DNA of 45,267 nucleotides, taken from positions 1-45,267 of the forward strand of contig DAIUEJ010000019.1 in NCBI GenBank assembly GCA_036845225.1. The letters are read 5' to 3'. Below are positions 31,778 to 41,169 of this stretch, piece by piece. The notes under the pieces are model-generated. The model worked only from the letters and a program-made list of their open reading frames with translations. It made no database searches and was not told the origin of the DNA. The position numbers were made by a program, and so were the translations under genes. Source of the stretch: FEN-680 sp036845225. GTDB lineage: Bacteria; Actinomycetota; Geothermincolia; Fen-727; Anoxymicrobiaceae. How positions within the stretch are numbered: the stretch's first letter is position 1; each line of letters opens with the position of its first letter.

Positions 31778-34543
31778 CTATTTAGCTTTCACCTTCGCGG
31801 CGCTGACCTTGAACTCCGGCACCTTGGACACGGGGTCCACCGCGTTGTTGGTCAGCATGTTCGCGGCCGCCTCCACGTAGTGGAACGGCACGAAGATCAC
31901 GCCGTTGGGCATCCTCTCGGTCACCATCGCCTCTATGTCGATCTCGCCGCGCCGCGTGCTGACCACGACTTCCTTGCCCGTCTCGATGCCATACTTCTCC
32001 GCGTCGTCGGGGCTGATCCAGACCTTGCCGTGCGGGTCGATCTCGTTGATGCCCTCGGACTTCCGGGTCATCGTGCCCGTGTGGTACTGCCAGAGCACGC
32101 GGCCGGTGGTAAGCACCAGGGGGTAATCGGCGTCGGCCTGCTCGGCCGGAGCCTTGTACGGCACCGGGCAGAACCAGCCCTTGCCCCTGGTGAAGTACTT
32201 GGTGTGCAAAATAGGCGTCCCGGGGTGCTCGGCATCCGGGCAAGGCCAGTGCAGGGTGATGCCAGTATCGAGCCTCGCGTGGCTGATGCCCGCGTACTGC
32301 GGGGTCAGGCTCGCGATCTCGTCCATCACCGCAGCCGGCTCCACGTTCGCCATCTCGTAGCCCATGCGCTTTGAGAGGTCGGCGATTATCTCGTTGTCTC
32401 CTCGCGCCTCGCCCGGGGCCTCGACGGCCTTGCGGACCCGTTGCACGCGCCTGTCGGTCGCGCTGAAAGTTCCCTCTTTCTCAGCGAACGACGCCGCCGG
32501 CAGCACCACGTCCGCGAGCTCGGCAGTCTCGGTCAGGAATATGTCCTGGACCACCAGGAAGTCGAGCTTGTTGAGCGCTTCTTCCGCGTGGTGGATATTG
32601 GCGTCGGACAGCATCGGGTTCTCGCCGATTATGTACATCGCTTTGAGGTCGCCCGCAGCCGCCGCGTCTATCATCGCGGTGGCGGTGAGGCCCGGCTCGG
32701 AGGGCAGCTCCACGCCCCAGGCCTTCTCGAACTCCTTGCGCACCTCGGCGTCCGACACCGACCGGTAGCCGGTGAACACGTTGGGAAGCGCGCCCACGTC
32801 GCAGGCGCCCTGAACGTTGTTCTGCCCGCGAAGCGGATTAACGCCCGCGCCTGGCTTGCCGATGTTGCCAGTGAGCATCGACAGGTTCGCGACCGTCACC
32901 ACGTTGTCGGTGCCCGTGGTGTGCTGGGTGATGCCCATCGCGTACACGATCGCCGCGCAGTCGGCGGCGGCGAAAGTGCGAGCCGCCTCACGGATGTCAT
33001 CAGCAGCGACGCCCGTGATCTCCGCGGCTTTCTCGGGCGTATAGTCCTTGACCATCTCGGCCAGCTCTTCGAAGCCCTCGGTGCGCTCCGCGACGAACTC
33101 CTTGTCGTAGAGGCCCTCCTCGATTATCACGTTCATCATCCCGTTCAGCAGGGCGACGTCCGTGCCGGGCATGTGCTGCAGCCACCTGTCGGCATAGAAG
33201 CACAGCCGGATGTGCCTGGGCTCCGCGACTATCAGCTTGCAGTCGTTCTGCATGACTGCTTTCTTGATGCGCAGGCCGATGATCGGATGAGCCTCAGTGG
33301 TATTGGAACCTATGACCAGGATCGCGTTGGCTTCCTCCAGGTCGTCTATCGTGTTGGTCATCGCTCCCGAGCCGAACGTTTTCGCCAGACCGGCGACTGT
33401 TGGAGCGTGTCACAACCGGGCGCAGTGATCGACGTTGTTCGTGCCGATCACCGCGCGGGTGAACTTCTGAACGAGGTAGTTGTCCTCGTTCGTGGCCCGG
33501 GCGGAGGATAAGACCCCGATGGCATCGGCGCCCTCCTTCTTCTTGATAGCCCCGAGCTTCTTGGCGATGAGGTCGAGCGCGTCGTCCCACTCGGCCTCGA
33601 CGAACTTCTTTCCCTTGCGGATGAGGGGCTTCGTCAGCCGCTCATCGCTCGCGATGAAGTCGTACCCGAAGCGGCCTTTCACGCACAGGTTGCCCTGCCC
33701 CGAACCGACCATCTTGGGCGAGGTCACTTCGGCGACCTTGTTGTCGATCACGTGGAGGTCGAGTTGGCAGCCGCAGCCGCAGTACGCGCAGGTGGTGCGC
33801 GTCACCCAGTTGTCCAGGCCGAGCGCCTCCATCATGTCTTCCTCGGACATCTTGAAGTAGGCGCATGCGTTGCGCAGCATGTCGCGAGCGGCGATGCGGC
33901 CGGTGCCCTCGTAAGGCCTGGCCTTGATCGCGCCCGTCGGGCAGGTCGATATGCACTGCCCGCAGAACTCGCACGGGGTCTCCTGCATGTCCTTATCGAA
34001 CGGCGTCCCGGGGATCGCCTTGAAGCCGCGGTTCACGAAGTCGTACACGCCGACACCCTGCACCTCGCGGCAGATCCTGATGCAGCGGCCGCACATGATG
34101 CACTTGTTGTAGTCGCGCATCACGAACGGGTTTTCGACGTGCTCCACGTATTCGTGCTTCTCGCCCACGAAGGGGCTCTCGGTGATGCCGTACCGGTTGG
34201 CGAGCTCCTGCAGCTCGCAGCGCCCGGACTTGGTGCAGCCCTGGCACTCCATCTCGTGGTCCGAGAGCAGCAGCTCGACGAGCGTCTTGCGTATCCGCTC
34301 GAGCTCCTCCGTAGTGGTCTTGACGACCATCCCGTCGGTCGCCTCCGCGTAACACGCGGGGAGCAGACCCCTGGCGCCTTCCACTTCCACCAGGCACAGG
34401 CGGCACGCGCCGTACGGCTGCATCCTGGGGTCGTAGCACAGCGTCGGGATGTATATGTCCGCGGCTTTCGCCATGTCCAGTATCGTGGAGCCCTTCGGGC
34501 CCGTGCATTCGGTCCCGTCGATCTCCACTTTTATCTCTTCCAC
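31778..34543 (-). CDS. fdhA: Formate dehydrogenase catalytic subunit, selenocysteine-containing (read through UGA)
   Basis: This is one 921-residue gene read through an in-frame TGA at 33412-33410 (codon 378). The context CARL-U-HAPTVAGLAKT matches the CARVUHGPSVAGL pattern of Sec formate dehydrogenases. Domains in order are a [2Fe-2S] ferredoxin (CYDPRMQPYGACRLC), a NuoG-type cluster (HEMECQGCTKSGRCELQ), two [4Fe-4S] clusters (CIMCGRCIRIC, CEFCGQCISTC), the molybdopterin-oxidoreductase cluster (CAYCGCGC), the Mo/W-bis-PGD domains and a C-terminal dinucleotide-binding domain. It reduces CO2 to formate for Fhs. The GTG at 34543 follows GGGAGG. The frame opens at 34570 without a better site. 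The nuoE/nuoF partners precede it. Confidence 0.95.
33382..33412 (-). promoter_or_regulatory. Sec codon UGA and bacterial SECIS-like hairpin of fdhA
   Basis: After the TGA (33412-33410) and 13 nt, a stem TCGCC/GGCGA (33396-33392 with 33386-33382) closes a loop GGTCT. The GGU in a small apical loop about 17-20 nt after the UGA is the feature recognised by SelB in bacterial fdh mRNAs. Confidence 0.8.
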
Positions 34544-34576
34544 TTCCAACCTCCCGTCAGACAAGGTCATATGGTC

Positions 34577-36367
34577 TTACTCTGCGACGATCGATTCGGA
34601 CGGGCAGCGCGACAGGCACATCTTGCACCTGATGCACGCCTCGGCGTCGATCACGTGTGGCTGTTTCTTCTCGCCCGTTATGGCTTCAGTCGGGCATACC
34701 TTCACGCACGCCCCGCAGCCCGTGCAGGTCTCCGCGTCGATGCTCAGGGTTATGAGCGCGGGGCACGAACCGGCGGTGCACTTGTGGTTGAAGATATGGT
34801 CCTCGTACTCGTTCTTGAAATACCGCAGCGTGGTGAGGACCGGGTTGGGGGCGGTGCCTCCCAGCGCGCAGAGGCTCGACGCCATGATGTCGGAGGCGAG
34901 CGTCTGCAGCATGTCGATATCCTCAGGCTTGCCCTCACCGGCGCAGATGCGCTCGAGGATCTCGAGCATCCTCTTGGTCCCGATGCGGCACGGCGTGCAC
35001 TTCCCGCAAGATTCGTCCTGCGTGAACGAGAGGAAATAGCGCGCCAGGTCCACCATGCAGGTGCGGTTGTCGGCGACGATCATGCCCCCCGAGCCGATGA
35101 TGGCCCCGGCCGCGGTGATCTGGTCATAGTCGACCTGGGTGTCGAGCTTGCTCTCGGGCAGGCATCCTCCGGACGGCCCGCCCATCTGGACGGCCTTGAA
35201 CTCCCTGCCGCCGGCGATGCCGCCGCCGACGTCGAAGATGACCTGCTTGAGCGTGTAACCCATCGGCACCTCGGCGAGGCCGGTGCGGCGCACCTTCCCT
35301 GCAAGGCAGAAGACCTTGGTCCCCTTGCTCTTCTCGGTGCCTATCGCCGAGTACGCGGCGCTGCCGTTGTTGATTATCCAGGGGATGGCGGCGAAGGTCT
35401 CGACGTTGTTGATGTTGGTCGGCTTGCCCCAGAGGCCGGAGTTCGCCGGGAACGGCGGGCGCGGGCGAGGCATGCCGCGCTTGCCCTCCATGGAGGCCAT
35501 CATCGCGGTCTCCTCGCCGCAGACGAACGCCCCGGCGCCTTTCTTGACCCTCACATCGAATTCCCAGTCGGTGCCGAAGATGTTCTTGCCCAGGTAGCCT
35601 TTCTCGTGGCACTCCCTGATGGCGATGTCCAGCCTGCTGAGCGCGAGCGGGTACTCGGCGCGGCAGTAGATGTAGGCCTGGCGCGCCCCGATGGCGAAGC
35701 CCGCCAGTATCATGCCCTCCAGCACCGAGTGCGGGTCGCCCTCCAGGACGCTGCGGTCCATGAACGCGCCCGGGTCGCCTTCGTCGGCGTTGCATATCAG
35801 GTACTTGTCCTCACCGGGCGACTTTCTCGCGAAGCCCCACTTGGTCCCGGTGGGGAAGCCGGCGCCGCCCCTGCCCCGTATCCCGGAGGCGGAGACCTCG
35901 TCGATGACCTCCTCGGGGGTCATGCCGGTAAGGGCCCGGCGGGCCGCCTCGTAGCCGCCGATCTCGATGTACTCGTCGATGCTCTCGGGGTTGATCTTCC
36001 CGCAGTTGCGAAGCACAACGCGGTGCTGGTTCTCAAGGAAGTCGCCCTCGTGGGCAGTCGGGTCATCACTGTCCTTGATCACCCAGTCCTCGATGACCTG
36101 GCCCTTTGCGACGTGCTCGTCCAGCAACTGAGGCACTTTCTTGGCGGTCATGTCGCCATAGATGACCGAGCCGCCCGCGGAGTCGAATATCTCGATGACG
36201 GGCTCCTTGAAGCAGTAGCCCATGCACCCCGCGAAGTCGAGGTCGACGTCGTAGTCCCCGCCCTTCACGGCGTCCTCGAGCGCGTCCTTCACGGCGGTCG
36301 CGCCGGCGGCGATGCCGCAGGTGCCGTATCCGAGGACGAGCTTGTACTTGTGTCCGTTTTCAGCCAT
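34577..36367 (-). CDS. nuoF: NuoF/HydB-type NAD(P)-binding flavoprotein subunit
   Basis: This 596-residue subunit carries FMN and an NAD(P) site. It has an N-terminal thioredoxin-like [2Fe-2S] domain (GYGTCGIAAGA, FAGCMGYCF). The Complex I 51-kDa core follows with GRGGAGFPTGTKW, CNADEGDPGAFMDR and CGEETAMMASMEGKRG, then the N3-type cluster ESCGKCTPCRIGT. Two C-terminal [4Fe-4S] motifs (CTGCGACVKVCP, CIRCKMCLSRCP) complete it. This layout is that of HydB/HylB-type subunits of bifurcating hydrogenases and formate dehydrogenases. It passes electrons between NAD(P)H and FdhA. Whether this complex bifurcates cannot be settled from the sequence. Confidence 0.94.
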   Translation of the reverse strand: MAENGHKYKLVLGYGTCGIAAGATAVKDALEDAVKGGDYDVDLDFAGCMGYCFKEPVIEIFDSAGGSVIYGDMTAKKVPQLLDEHVAKGQVIEDWVIKDSDDPTAHEGDFLENQHRVVLRNCGKINPESIDEYIEIGGYEAARRALTGMTPEEVIDEVSASGIRGRGGAGFPTGTKWGFARKSPGEDKYLICNADEGDPGAFMDRSVLEGDPHSVLEGMILAGFAIGARQAYIYCRAEYPLALSRLDIAIRECHEKGYLGKNIFGTDWEFDVRVKKGAGAFVCGEETAMMASMEGKRGMPRPRPPFPANSGLWGKPTNINNVETFAAIPWIINNGSAAYSAIGTEKSKGTKVFCLAGKVRRTGLAEVPMGYTLKQVIFDVGGGIAGGREFKAVQMGGPSGGCLPESKLDTQVDYDQITAAGAIIGSGGMIVADNRTCMVDLARYFLSFTQDESCGKCTPCRIGTKRMLEILERICAGEGKPEDIDMLQTLASDIMASSLCALGGTAPNPVLTTLRYFKNEYEDHIFNHKCTAGSCPALITLSIDAETCTGCGACVKVCPTEAITGEKKQPHVIDAEACIRCKMCLSRCPSESIVAE

Positions 36368-36369
36368 CT

Positions 36370-36894
36370 CTACTCTTCCTCTTCTTGTGAGCCGGAGTCT
36401 CCGACGTATTTCTTCAGGATCTTCTTGATGCCGGTCGGCTTGAGCTTGCCGTGGGTGTCGTCACCCACGACCATGATGGGAGCCAGCGCGCAGGCGCCCA
36501 GGCACATCACGGATTCCAGGGTGAACCTGTTGTCAGGAGTCGTCTCGCCTTCCTTGATGCCCAGCTGGTTGATGACCTCGTCGCTTATCTGGGTCGCGCC
36601 TGCGACGTGGCATGCGGTCCCGTGACAGACCCTGATGAGGTATTCGCCGATCGGCTTGAGCCGGAACTGCGAGAAGAACGTCGCGACGCCGTAGAGCTGG
36701 CTGAGCTGGTAGCCGGCCCGCTTCGCGAGCTCCCTCATGACGTCCTCGTCGAGGTAGCCGTAGGCGTCCTGGGTCTCTTGGAGGAGCGGGATGAGGGCGC
36801 CTTTCTCCTGGCCGTATTTCTCTACGATCTCATCGACGGGGCCCAGGTCGCTCACGTCCGCGAACCTGTTGTTGCACGTGCATTCCTTGGCCAT
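36370..36894 (-). CDS. nuoE: NuoE/HydC-type [2Fe-2S] subunit
   Basis: This 174-residue thioredoxin-like [2Fe-2S] protein (Complex I 24-kDa family) partners the NuoF-type subunit. The cluster ligands are in RVCHGTACHVAGA and CLGACALAPIMVV. The N-terminal helical bundle (GALIPLLQETQDAYGYL) is present. The last residues are acidic (EEEE). The gene follows GGGGGGACAC, is first in the minus-strand operon, and ends 2 nt before nuoF. Confidence 0.94.
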   Translation of the reverse strand: MAKECTCNNRFADVSDLGPVDEIVEKYGQEKGALIPLLQETQDAYGYLDEDVMRELAKRAGYQLSQLYGVATFFSQFRLKPIGEYLIRVCHGTACHVAGATQISDEVINQLGIKEGETTPDNRFTLESVMCLGACALAPIMVVGDDTHGKLKPTGIKKILKKYVGDSGSQEEEE

Positions 36895-37316
36895 GTGTCC
36901 CCCCTAGTTTCCGGGCCACCGCGAACATCGGGCCCGGTTTTCCTCGCGCGGGTCGTCCACGGGGTTTTCCAGCATGTTCCGCCGGAATCGGATACCCGGC
37001 GCCGTGAACGGACAGCGACATTATGCGAAAGCAATTCAGATGGAGCTTGCAGCTATATTCTGAAACGGAAGCACGCCTGGCGATGCCCGCGGCTTCTCGA
37101 CCTGCATCGGTTTATCCATCCTGCGCAATTATATGATATTTCAAGCCACTGTTTCAGCCTATGAGGCATGTCAAGAAGGGGGTCGGGCAATTTTCACCCG
37201 TCTTTTCATCTGTGGTGCGTTGCGCGGGCGCCGGATGACCTGGAATGGAGCAACAAAGGCTGTGTCCACGTCGTTAGTGCATAATGTGAACCAGTGAAGC
37301 AGCCAAAGAGGTGCAC
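36895..37316. other. Divergent intergenic region between nuoE and the COG2122 gene
   Basis: No gene is seen. A stem CCGGGCC (36911-36917) with GGCCCGG (36931-36937) lies close to the nuoE start. A promoter for the nuoE operon is predicted at 37128-37157. A weaker box CATAAT at about 37280-37285 could serve the plus strand. The predicted nuoE leader of about 225 nt matches no riboswitch I recognise, including the molybdenum-cofactor motif. Confidence 0.5.
37128..37157 (-). promoter_or_regulatory. Predicted promoter of the nuoE-nuoF-fdhA-mvhD operon
   Basis: On the minus strand there is a perfect TATAAT (37133-37128) with CTGAAA (37157-37152) 18 nt upstream. The -35 box is weak, so an activator may be needed. 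Confidence 0.5.
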
Positions 37317-38036
37317 ATGGACGAGCCGTACTCGGAGAGGATATACAGGGCCGTGATCGAGCCCGCCGGGCTCTCGTGTTACAGCGTGGTTATCGGGGAG
37401 AGCGACCTCTATATCTGTACGCAGAAGAATCATTCCGCTGAAGCGGGTGAATCCCTCATGCGGCACCGCGCGGGGCTCGAGGAGTATCTGGCCCGGCATC
37501 TTACCTTCGGCACCTCCTTCAAGCCGGTTCCGGTCGCCTCGGAGGCGCCCCCCATCGTCACAGCCATGGCCACGGCAGCCGAAGCATGCGACGTCGGCCC
37601 AATGGCTTCGGTGGCAGGCGCGGTCGCCCAGTTCGTGGGGACAGACCTGCTCGGGCTTTCAGGCCGGGTCATCGTCGAGAACGGTGGTGACCTCTTTCTC
37701 GCGGGCGGAGGCCCGACGAAGGTCAGGATCTTCGCGGGCGCCGGCTCCCCGGGCGTGGACGTCCTCGTGGAGGACGCCCCGGAAGGCGTGGGCCTGTGCA
37801 CCAGCAGTGCGACGGTCGGGCCGTCGATCTCGCTGGGCGCCGCCGACGCGGTCACCGTCCTGGCGCGGACTGCAACCCTCGCCGATGCCGCCGCGACCGC
37901 GATCGGCAATGTGGTGCTTGTCCCCGACGACATCGAAAACGGGCTCCAGATGGCCTCGCGGCTCGACGGCGTGTCCGGTGCGGTGGTATTACTGCAGGGT
38001 TCGATGGGCGTGTGGGGAAAAGTTGAGATAGTGTGA
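37317..38036 (+). CDS. UPF0280/COG2122 protein (MA1715 type, sulfide assimilation)
   Basis: This 239-residue ApbE-like protein belongs to UPF0280. Family segments are VIGESDLYICTQ, the central PMASVAGAVAQFVG (residues near 96-109), VIVENGGDLFLA and GLCTSSATVGPSIS, and GAADAVTVLARTATLADAAATAIGN. In Methanosarcina the COG2122 protein MA1715 supports efficient sulfide assimilation into homocysteine and works with the DUF39 and NIL-ferredoxin proteins, both of which are in this window at 5396-6970. The ATG at 37317 follows AGAGGTG. The biochemical step is not known. The gene overlaps no neighbour and is transcribed away from the nuo operon. Confidence 0.85.
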   Translation: MDEPYSERIYRAVIEPAGLSCYSVVIGESDLYICTQKNHSAEAGESLMRHRAGLEEYLARHLTFGTSFKPVPVASEAPPIVTAMATAAEACDVGPMASVAGAVAQFVGTDLLGLSGRVIVENGGDLFLAGGGPTKVRIFAGAGSPGVDVLVEDAPEGVGLCTSSATVGPSISLGAADAVTVLARTATLADAAATAIGNVVLVPDDIENGLQMASRLDGVSGAVVLLQGSMGVWGKVEIV

Positions 38037-38059
38037 CGCGCGGCGCTGTGGTAGCGCGC

Positions 38060-38068
38060 TGGTATAAT
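38060..38068 (+). promoter_or_regulatory. Extended -10 promoter element upstream of lepB
   Basis: TGGTATAAT is an exact TGnTATAAT extended -10. No good -35 lies at the right distance, which is normal for this class. It would start transcription about 45 nt before the lepB start. Confidence 0.55.
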
Positions 38069-38119
38069 CAGTTCAAGCCGGTCACGCGCCGGCACTCTCG
38101 AGAACGACAAGAGGACAGC

Positions 38120-38821
38120 TTGGAACATAAGGCAAACAGCTGGGGTGGCCCAACGCCCCGGGCGGGACGACAAGGCCAGGTCCAGCTCCCAAACGGGCAG
38201 CTGCCACCGCCACCGCCACAACATCAACCCGGACAGTATCCCTACGCGCCCTATCCCGGCTATCAGTACGGCCAGCCGCCCGGCCCGCCTCCGGAGACCA
38301 GGAAGAATGCCCTCATGCGCAGGGTGGGCCTCGTCGGAGCGAGCGCGTTCCTGCTGATACCGTTCTTCATCCTGCTCGGGATATTCATGCTCCTCGTCTT
38401 CGTGGGGCGCCCCTACATCGTTCACGGGCAGTCGATGCAGCCGACGATCCACGACGGCGATCGGGTCTTCGTGGTCCCATTCCGGGGCAACACCACGCCC
38501 AGCCGCGAGGACGTCGTCGTTCTCAAGGAAATCGCAGGCAGCCCCGACATGCTCATCAAGCGAGTGGTAGCCATCGGTGGAGACCGCGTGCGGGTCGAGA
38601 ACGGCGACATCATCGTCAACGACAAGTACGTCCACAAGAGCACCAACCACTTCATCACCGAGCCGATGACCACCATCGTGCCGGACAACTATGTCTTCGT
38701 GATGGGCGACAACGAGGGGCACTCCTATGATTCGAGGACCTTCGGGCCCGTGTCGGAGAGCCACGTCGTGGGAAAGGCGCTGGCCATCTTCTGGCCGATT
38801 TCTGACATCAAACATCTCTGA
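38120..38821 (+). CDS. lepB: Signal peptidase I
   Basis: This 233-residue type I signal peptidase cleaves signal peptides of exported proteins on the outer face of the membrane. A proline- and tyrosine-rich cytoplasmic N-terminus (about 60 residues) precedes one membrane segment (about 75-97). The catalytic Ser105 is in GQSMQPTI and Lys147 in IKRVVAIGGD. The late box GDNEGHSYDSRTFGPV is conserved. A TTG start at 38120 after AGAGGAC is chosen because the frame upstream overlaps the predicted promoter. ligA follows 17 nt downstream. Confidence 0.93.
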   Translation: MEHKANSWGGPTPRAGRQGQVQLPNGQLPPPPPQHQPGQYPYAPYPGYQYGQPPGPPPETRKNALMRRVGLVGASAFLLIPFFILLGIFMLLVFVGRPYIVHGQSMQPTIHDGDRVFVVPFRGNTTPSREDVVVLKEIAGSPDMLIKRVVAIGGDRVRVENGDIIVNDKYVHKSTNHFITEPMTTIVPDNYVFVMGDNEGHSYDSRTFGPVSESHVVGKALAIFWPISDIKHL

Positions 38822-38838
38822 AGGCCGGGGGAGCGGGG

Positions 38839-40860
38839 ATGGCGGAGAAGAAACTCACCAGGGGCGAGGCCGCCGAGGCTGAACGCCTGCGCAAAGAGAT
38901 CAATAACCACATCTATCGATACTCCGTGCTCGACAGCCCTGTCGTGAGCGACGCCGAATACGACGAGCTCTACCGCGGGCTGCAGGGCCTGGAGGAACAG
39001 CACCCCGAGCTCATAACCCCTGACTCTCCGACACAGCGCGTCGGCCCGCCTCCTGCCGCGGGGTTCAGCGAGGTCAGGCATCGCGGCAGGATGATGAGCC
39101 TCGACAACGCGATATCCGCGGAGGAGCTGGAAGCTTTCGACCAGCGGGTCCACAAGGGCCTGGGGCCGGAGGCGGAGCCGGTCGAGTACGTCTGCGAGCT
39201 GAAGATGGACGGCATCGCGGTCGCCCTGACCTACGAAGGCGGATTGCTGACCCAGGGCGCCACCAGGGGTGATGGAGAGGTCGGCGAAGACATCACGCCG
39301 AACCTGAGGACCGTGCCGGTCATCCCGTTGCGCCTGATGTCCGACGCCGCACCGGCCACCCTGGAGGTGATCGGCGAGGTGTACATGCCCGAGGCGTCGT
39401 TCCTCCACATGAACGAGGAGCGCCTGGAGGCGGGCCAGCCTCCCTTCGCGAACCCCAGGAACGCCGCCGCGGGCTCCCTGCGGCAGCTGGACCCCGCGGT
39501 GACCGCGAAGCGCAACCTCAGCATGGTCACTTTCGGGATCGCCTTTTCTTCCGAGCCGCTGCCAGCCACGCACCGGGAGGTGCTGTCCGCGCTCAAGGAC
39601 CTGGGTTTCCGGCTGGGGGAGCACAACGTCAAGGTCGCCGACATCAAAGGGGCGGCTGAGTTCTGCGCCGAGTGGCAGGAGAAGAGGCGCACGCTCGCCT
39701 ACGAGATCGACGGCGTGGTCGTGAAGGTAAACTCGCTCGCGCAGCAGACCTCCCTCGGCCACACCGCAAAGAGCCCCCGCTGGGCGATCGCCTACAAGTT
39801 CCCTCCCGAAGAGAAGAACACCACGGTCATGAACATCATGGTCGGGGTAGGGCGCACGGGTGCGCTCACCCCGGTCGCGGTTCTCGAGCCCGTTTTCGTG
39901 GCGGGTTCGACCATTACGCACGCCACTCTCCACAACGAGGACGAGGTGAAGCGCAAGGACGTTCGCATAGGCGATCGCGTCATCATCCGCAAGGCCGGCG
40001 ACGTCATCCCCGAGATCGTGGGGGTCGTTAAAGACGTCCGCCCCGAGGGGGCCGAGCCGTGGCAGATGCCGGTGCGGTGCCCGGTGTGCAACTCGCGAGT
40101 CGAACGGGAGGAGGGCGAGGCGGTCACCAGGTGCACCAACATCGCCTGCCCCGCGCAGACGTTCGAGCGCATAGTGCACTTCGGCGGCCAGCGCGTGATG
40201 GATATCGACGGTCTCGGCGCGGTCACCGTGATGCAGTTGCTCGACAAGGGCTTCATCAAGGACGTGGGGGACATCTTCTTCCTGACCCGTGAGCAACTGG
40301 CGGAGCTGCCCGGCTACAAGGAAAAAGCGATCGAAAACCTTGTGAACGCGATCGACGCGGCAAGGGACCGTGACCTCTGGCGGTTGGTCTACGGGCTCGG
40401 CATCAGGCACGTCGGCAGCACCGTCGCCAGGCTGCTGACGGCGAGGTTCCCTTCCATCGACGCGCTTGCGGCTGCGACGGTGGAGGAGCTCGAGGCCATA
40501 GAAGGCATCGGGCCGCGCATCGCCGAGAGCATCGCTTTCTTCTTCGACCAGGAAGAAAACTTGAACGTCATCGAGAAGCTCCGCAATGGCGGGGTGAGGA
40601 TGGCTGATGAGGCAGTCCGGCAGGCGGGCGGACCGCTCGTGGGCAAGGCCTTCGTGCTCACCGGCGCCCTGGAGGATTTCACGAGAGAGGAAGCATCGGA
40701 GATAATAGAGCGGCTGGGCGGCCGCGTCTCCAGCTCGGTGAGCAAGAAGACCGACTACGTGCTCGCGGGCGCCGAGCCCGGCTCCAAGCTGGCCAGGGCG
40801 CAGGAGCTGGGGGTCGATGTTATCGACGAGCAGGAGTTCAAGAGGATGACCGGCGCATAG
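38839..40860 (+). CDS. ligA: NAD-dependent DNA ligase
   Basis: This is a 673-residue LigA that joins nicks during replication and repair using NAD+. The Ia domain (YRYSVLDSPVVSDAEYD) is followed by the adenylation motif ELKMDGIA with Lys122. An OB fold, a Cys4 zinc finger (CPVCN...CTNIACPAQ), helix-hairpin-helix repeats and a C-terminal BRCT domain (GKAFVLTGALEDFTREEA) come next. All are complete. The ATG lies after GGGGGAGCGGGG. Confidence 0.97.
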   Translation: MAEKKLTRGEAAEAERLRKEINNHIYRYSVLDSPVVSDAEYDELYRGLQGLEEQHPELITPDSPTQRVGPPPAAGFSEVRHRGRMMSLDNAISAEELEAFDQRVHKGLGPEAEPVEYVCELKMDGIAVALTYEGGLLTQGATRGDGEVGEDITPNLRTVPVIPLRLMSDAAPATLEVIGEVYMPEASFLHMNEERLEAGQPPFANPRNAAAGSLRQLDPAVTAKRNLSMVTFGIAFSSEPLPATHREVLSALKDLGFRLGEHNVKVADIKGAAEFCAEWQEKRRTLAYEIDGVVVKVNSLAQQTSLGHTAKSPRWAIAYKFPPEEKNTTVMNIMVGVGRTGALTPVAVLEPVFVAGSTITHATLHNEDEVKRKDVRIGDRVIIRKAGDVIPEIVGVVKDVRPEGAEPWQMPVRCPVCNSRVEREEGEAVTRCTNIACPAQTFERIVHFGGQRVMDIDGLGAVTVMQLLDKGFIKDVGDIFFLTREQLAELPGYKEKAIENLVNAIDAARDRDLWRLVYGLGIRHVGSTVARLLTARFPSIDALAAATVEELEAIEGIGPRIAESIAFFFDQEENLNVIEKLRNGGVRMADEAVRQAGGPLVGKAFVLTGALEDFTREEASEIIERLGGRVSSSVSKKTDYVLAGAEPGSKLARAQELGVDVIDEQEFKRMTGA

Positions 40861-40884
40861 AGCCGGCCATCCCGGGGGGTAGAG

Positions 40885-41169
40885 ATGGCAATAAGCATCG
40901 AAGACGTCGAACACGTCGCGAAGCTCGCGAGGCTGCGGCTGTCCGACGAAGAGAAAGAGACTTTCAGGCGGCAGCTCTCCGACGTTCTCGAGCACGCGCG
41001 GGTGATCGGCGAGGTGGACACCGAGGGCGTAGAGCCCACCAGCCACACGCTCCCACTCGTGAACGTGTTCAGGGAGGACGAGGTGCGCCCGTCGCTTCCT
41101 GTCGAGGAGGTCGTCCAGAACGCGCCGTGGGCCGAGGGCGGAGCCTTCAAGGTCCCAAGGATAATCTGA
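40885..41169 (+). CDS. gatC: Asp-tRNA(Asn)/Glu-tRNA(Gln) amidotransferase subunit C
   Basis: This 94-residue GatC has the family opening EDVEHVAKLARLRLSDEE and the LEHARVIGEVDTEGVEPTSH segment that wraps between GatA and GatB. It follows ligA by 24 nt and its TGA overlaps the gatA ATG (TGATG), so translation is coupled. Confidence 0.95.
   Translation: MAISIEDVEHVAKLARLRLSDEEKETFRRQLSDVLEHARVIGEVDTEGVEPTSHTLPLVNVFREDEVRPSLPVEEVVQNAPWAEGGAFKVPRII

Noticed and set aside
31778..34543. Two separate genes or a nonsense mutation in fdhA
   Set aside because: The break is a TGA at the exact selenocysteine position, the frame continues unchanged, and a SECIS-like hairpin follows.
33752..36625. A 957-codon plus-strand open frame opposite fdhA and nuoF (and similar long frames opposite fhs, ligA, acsV and the mannosyltransferase gene)
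   Set aside because: These are codon-bias shadows of genes whose protein families are clear; no family motif and no ribosome site.
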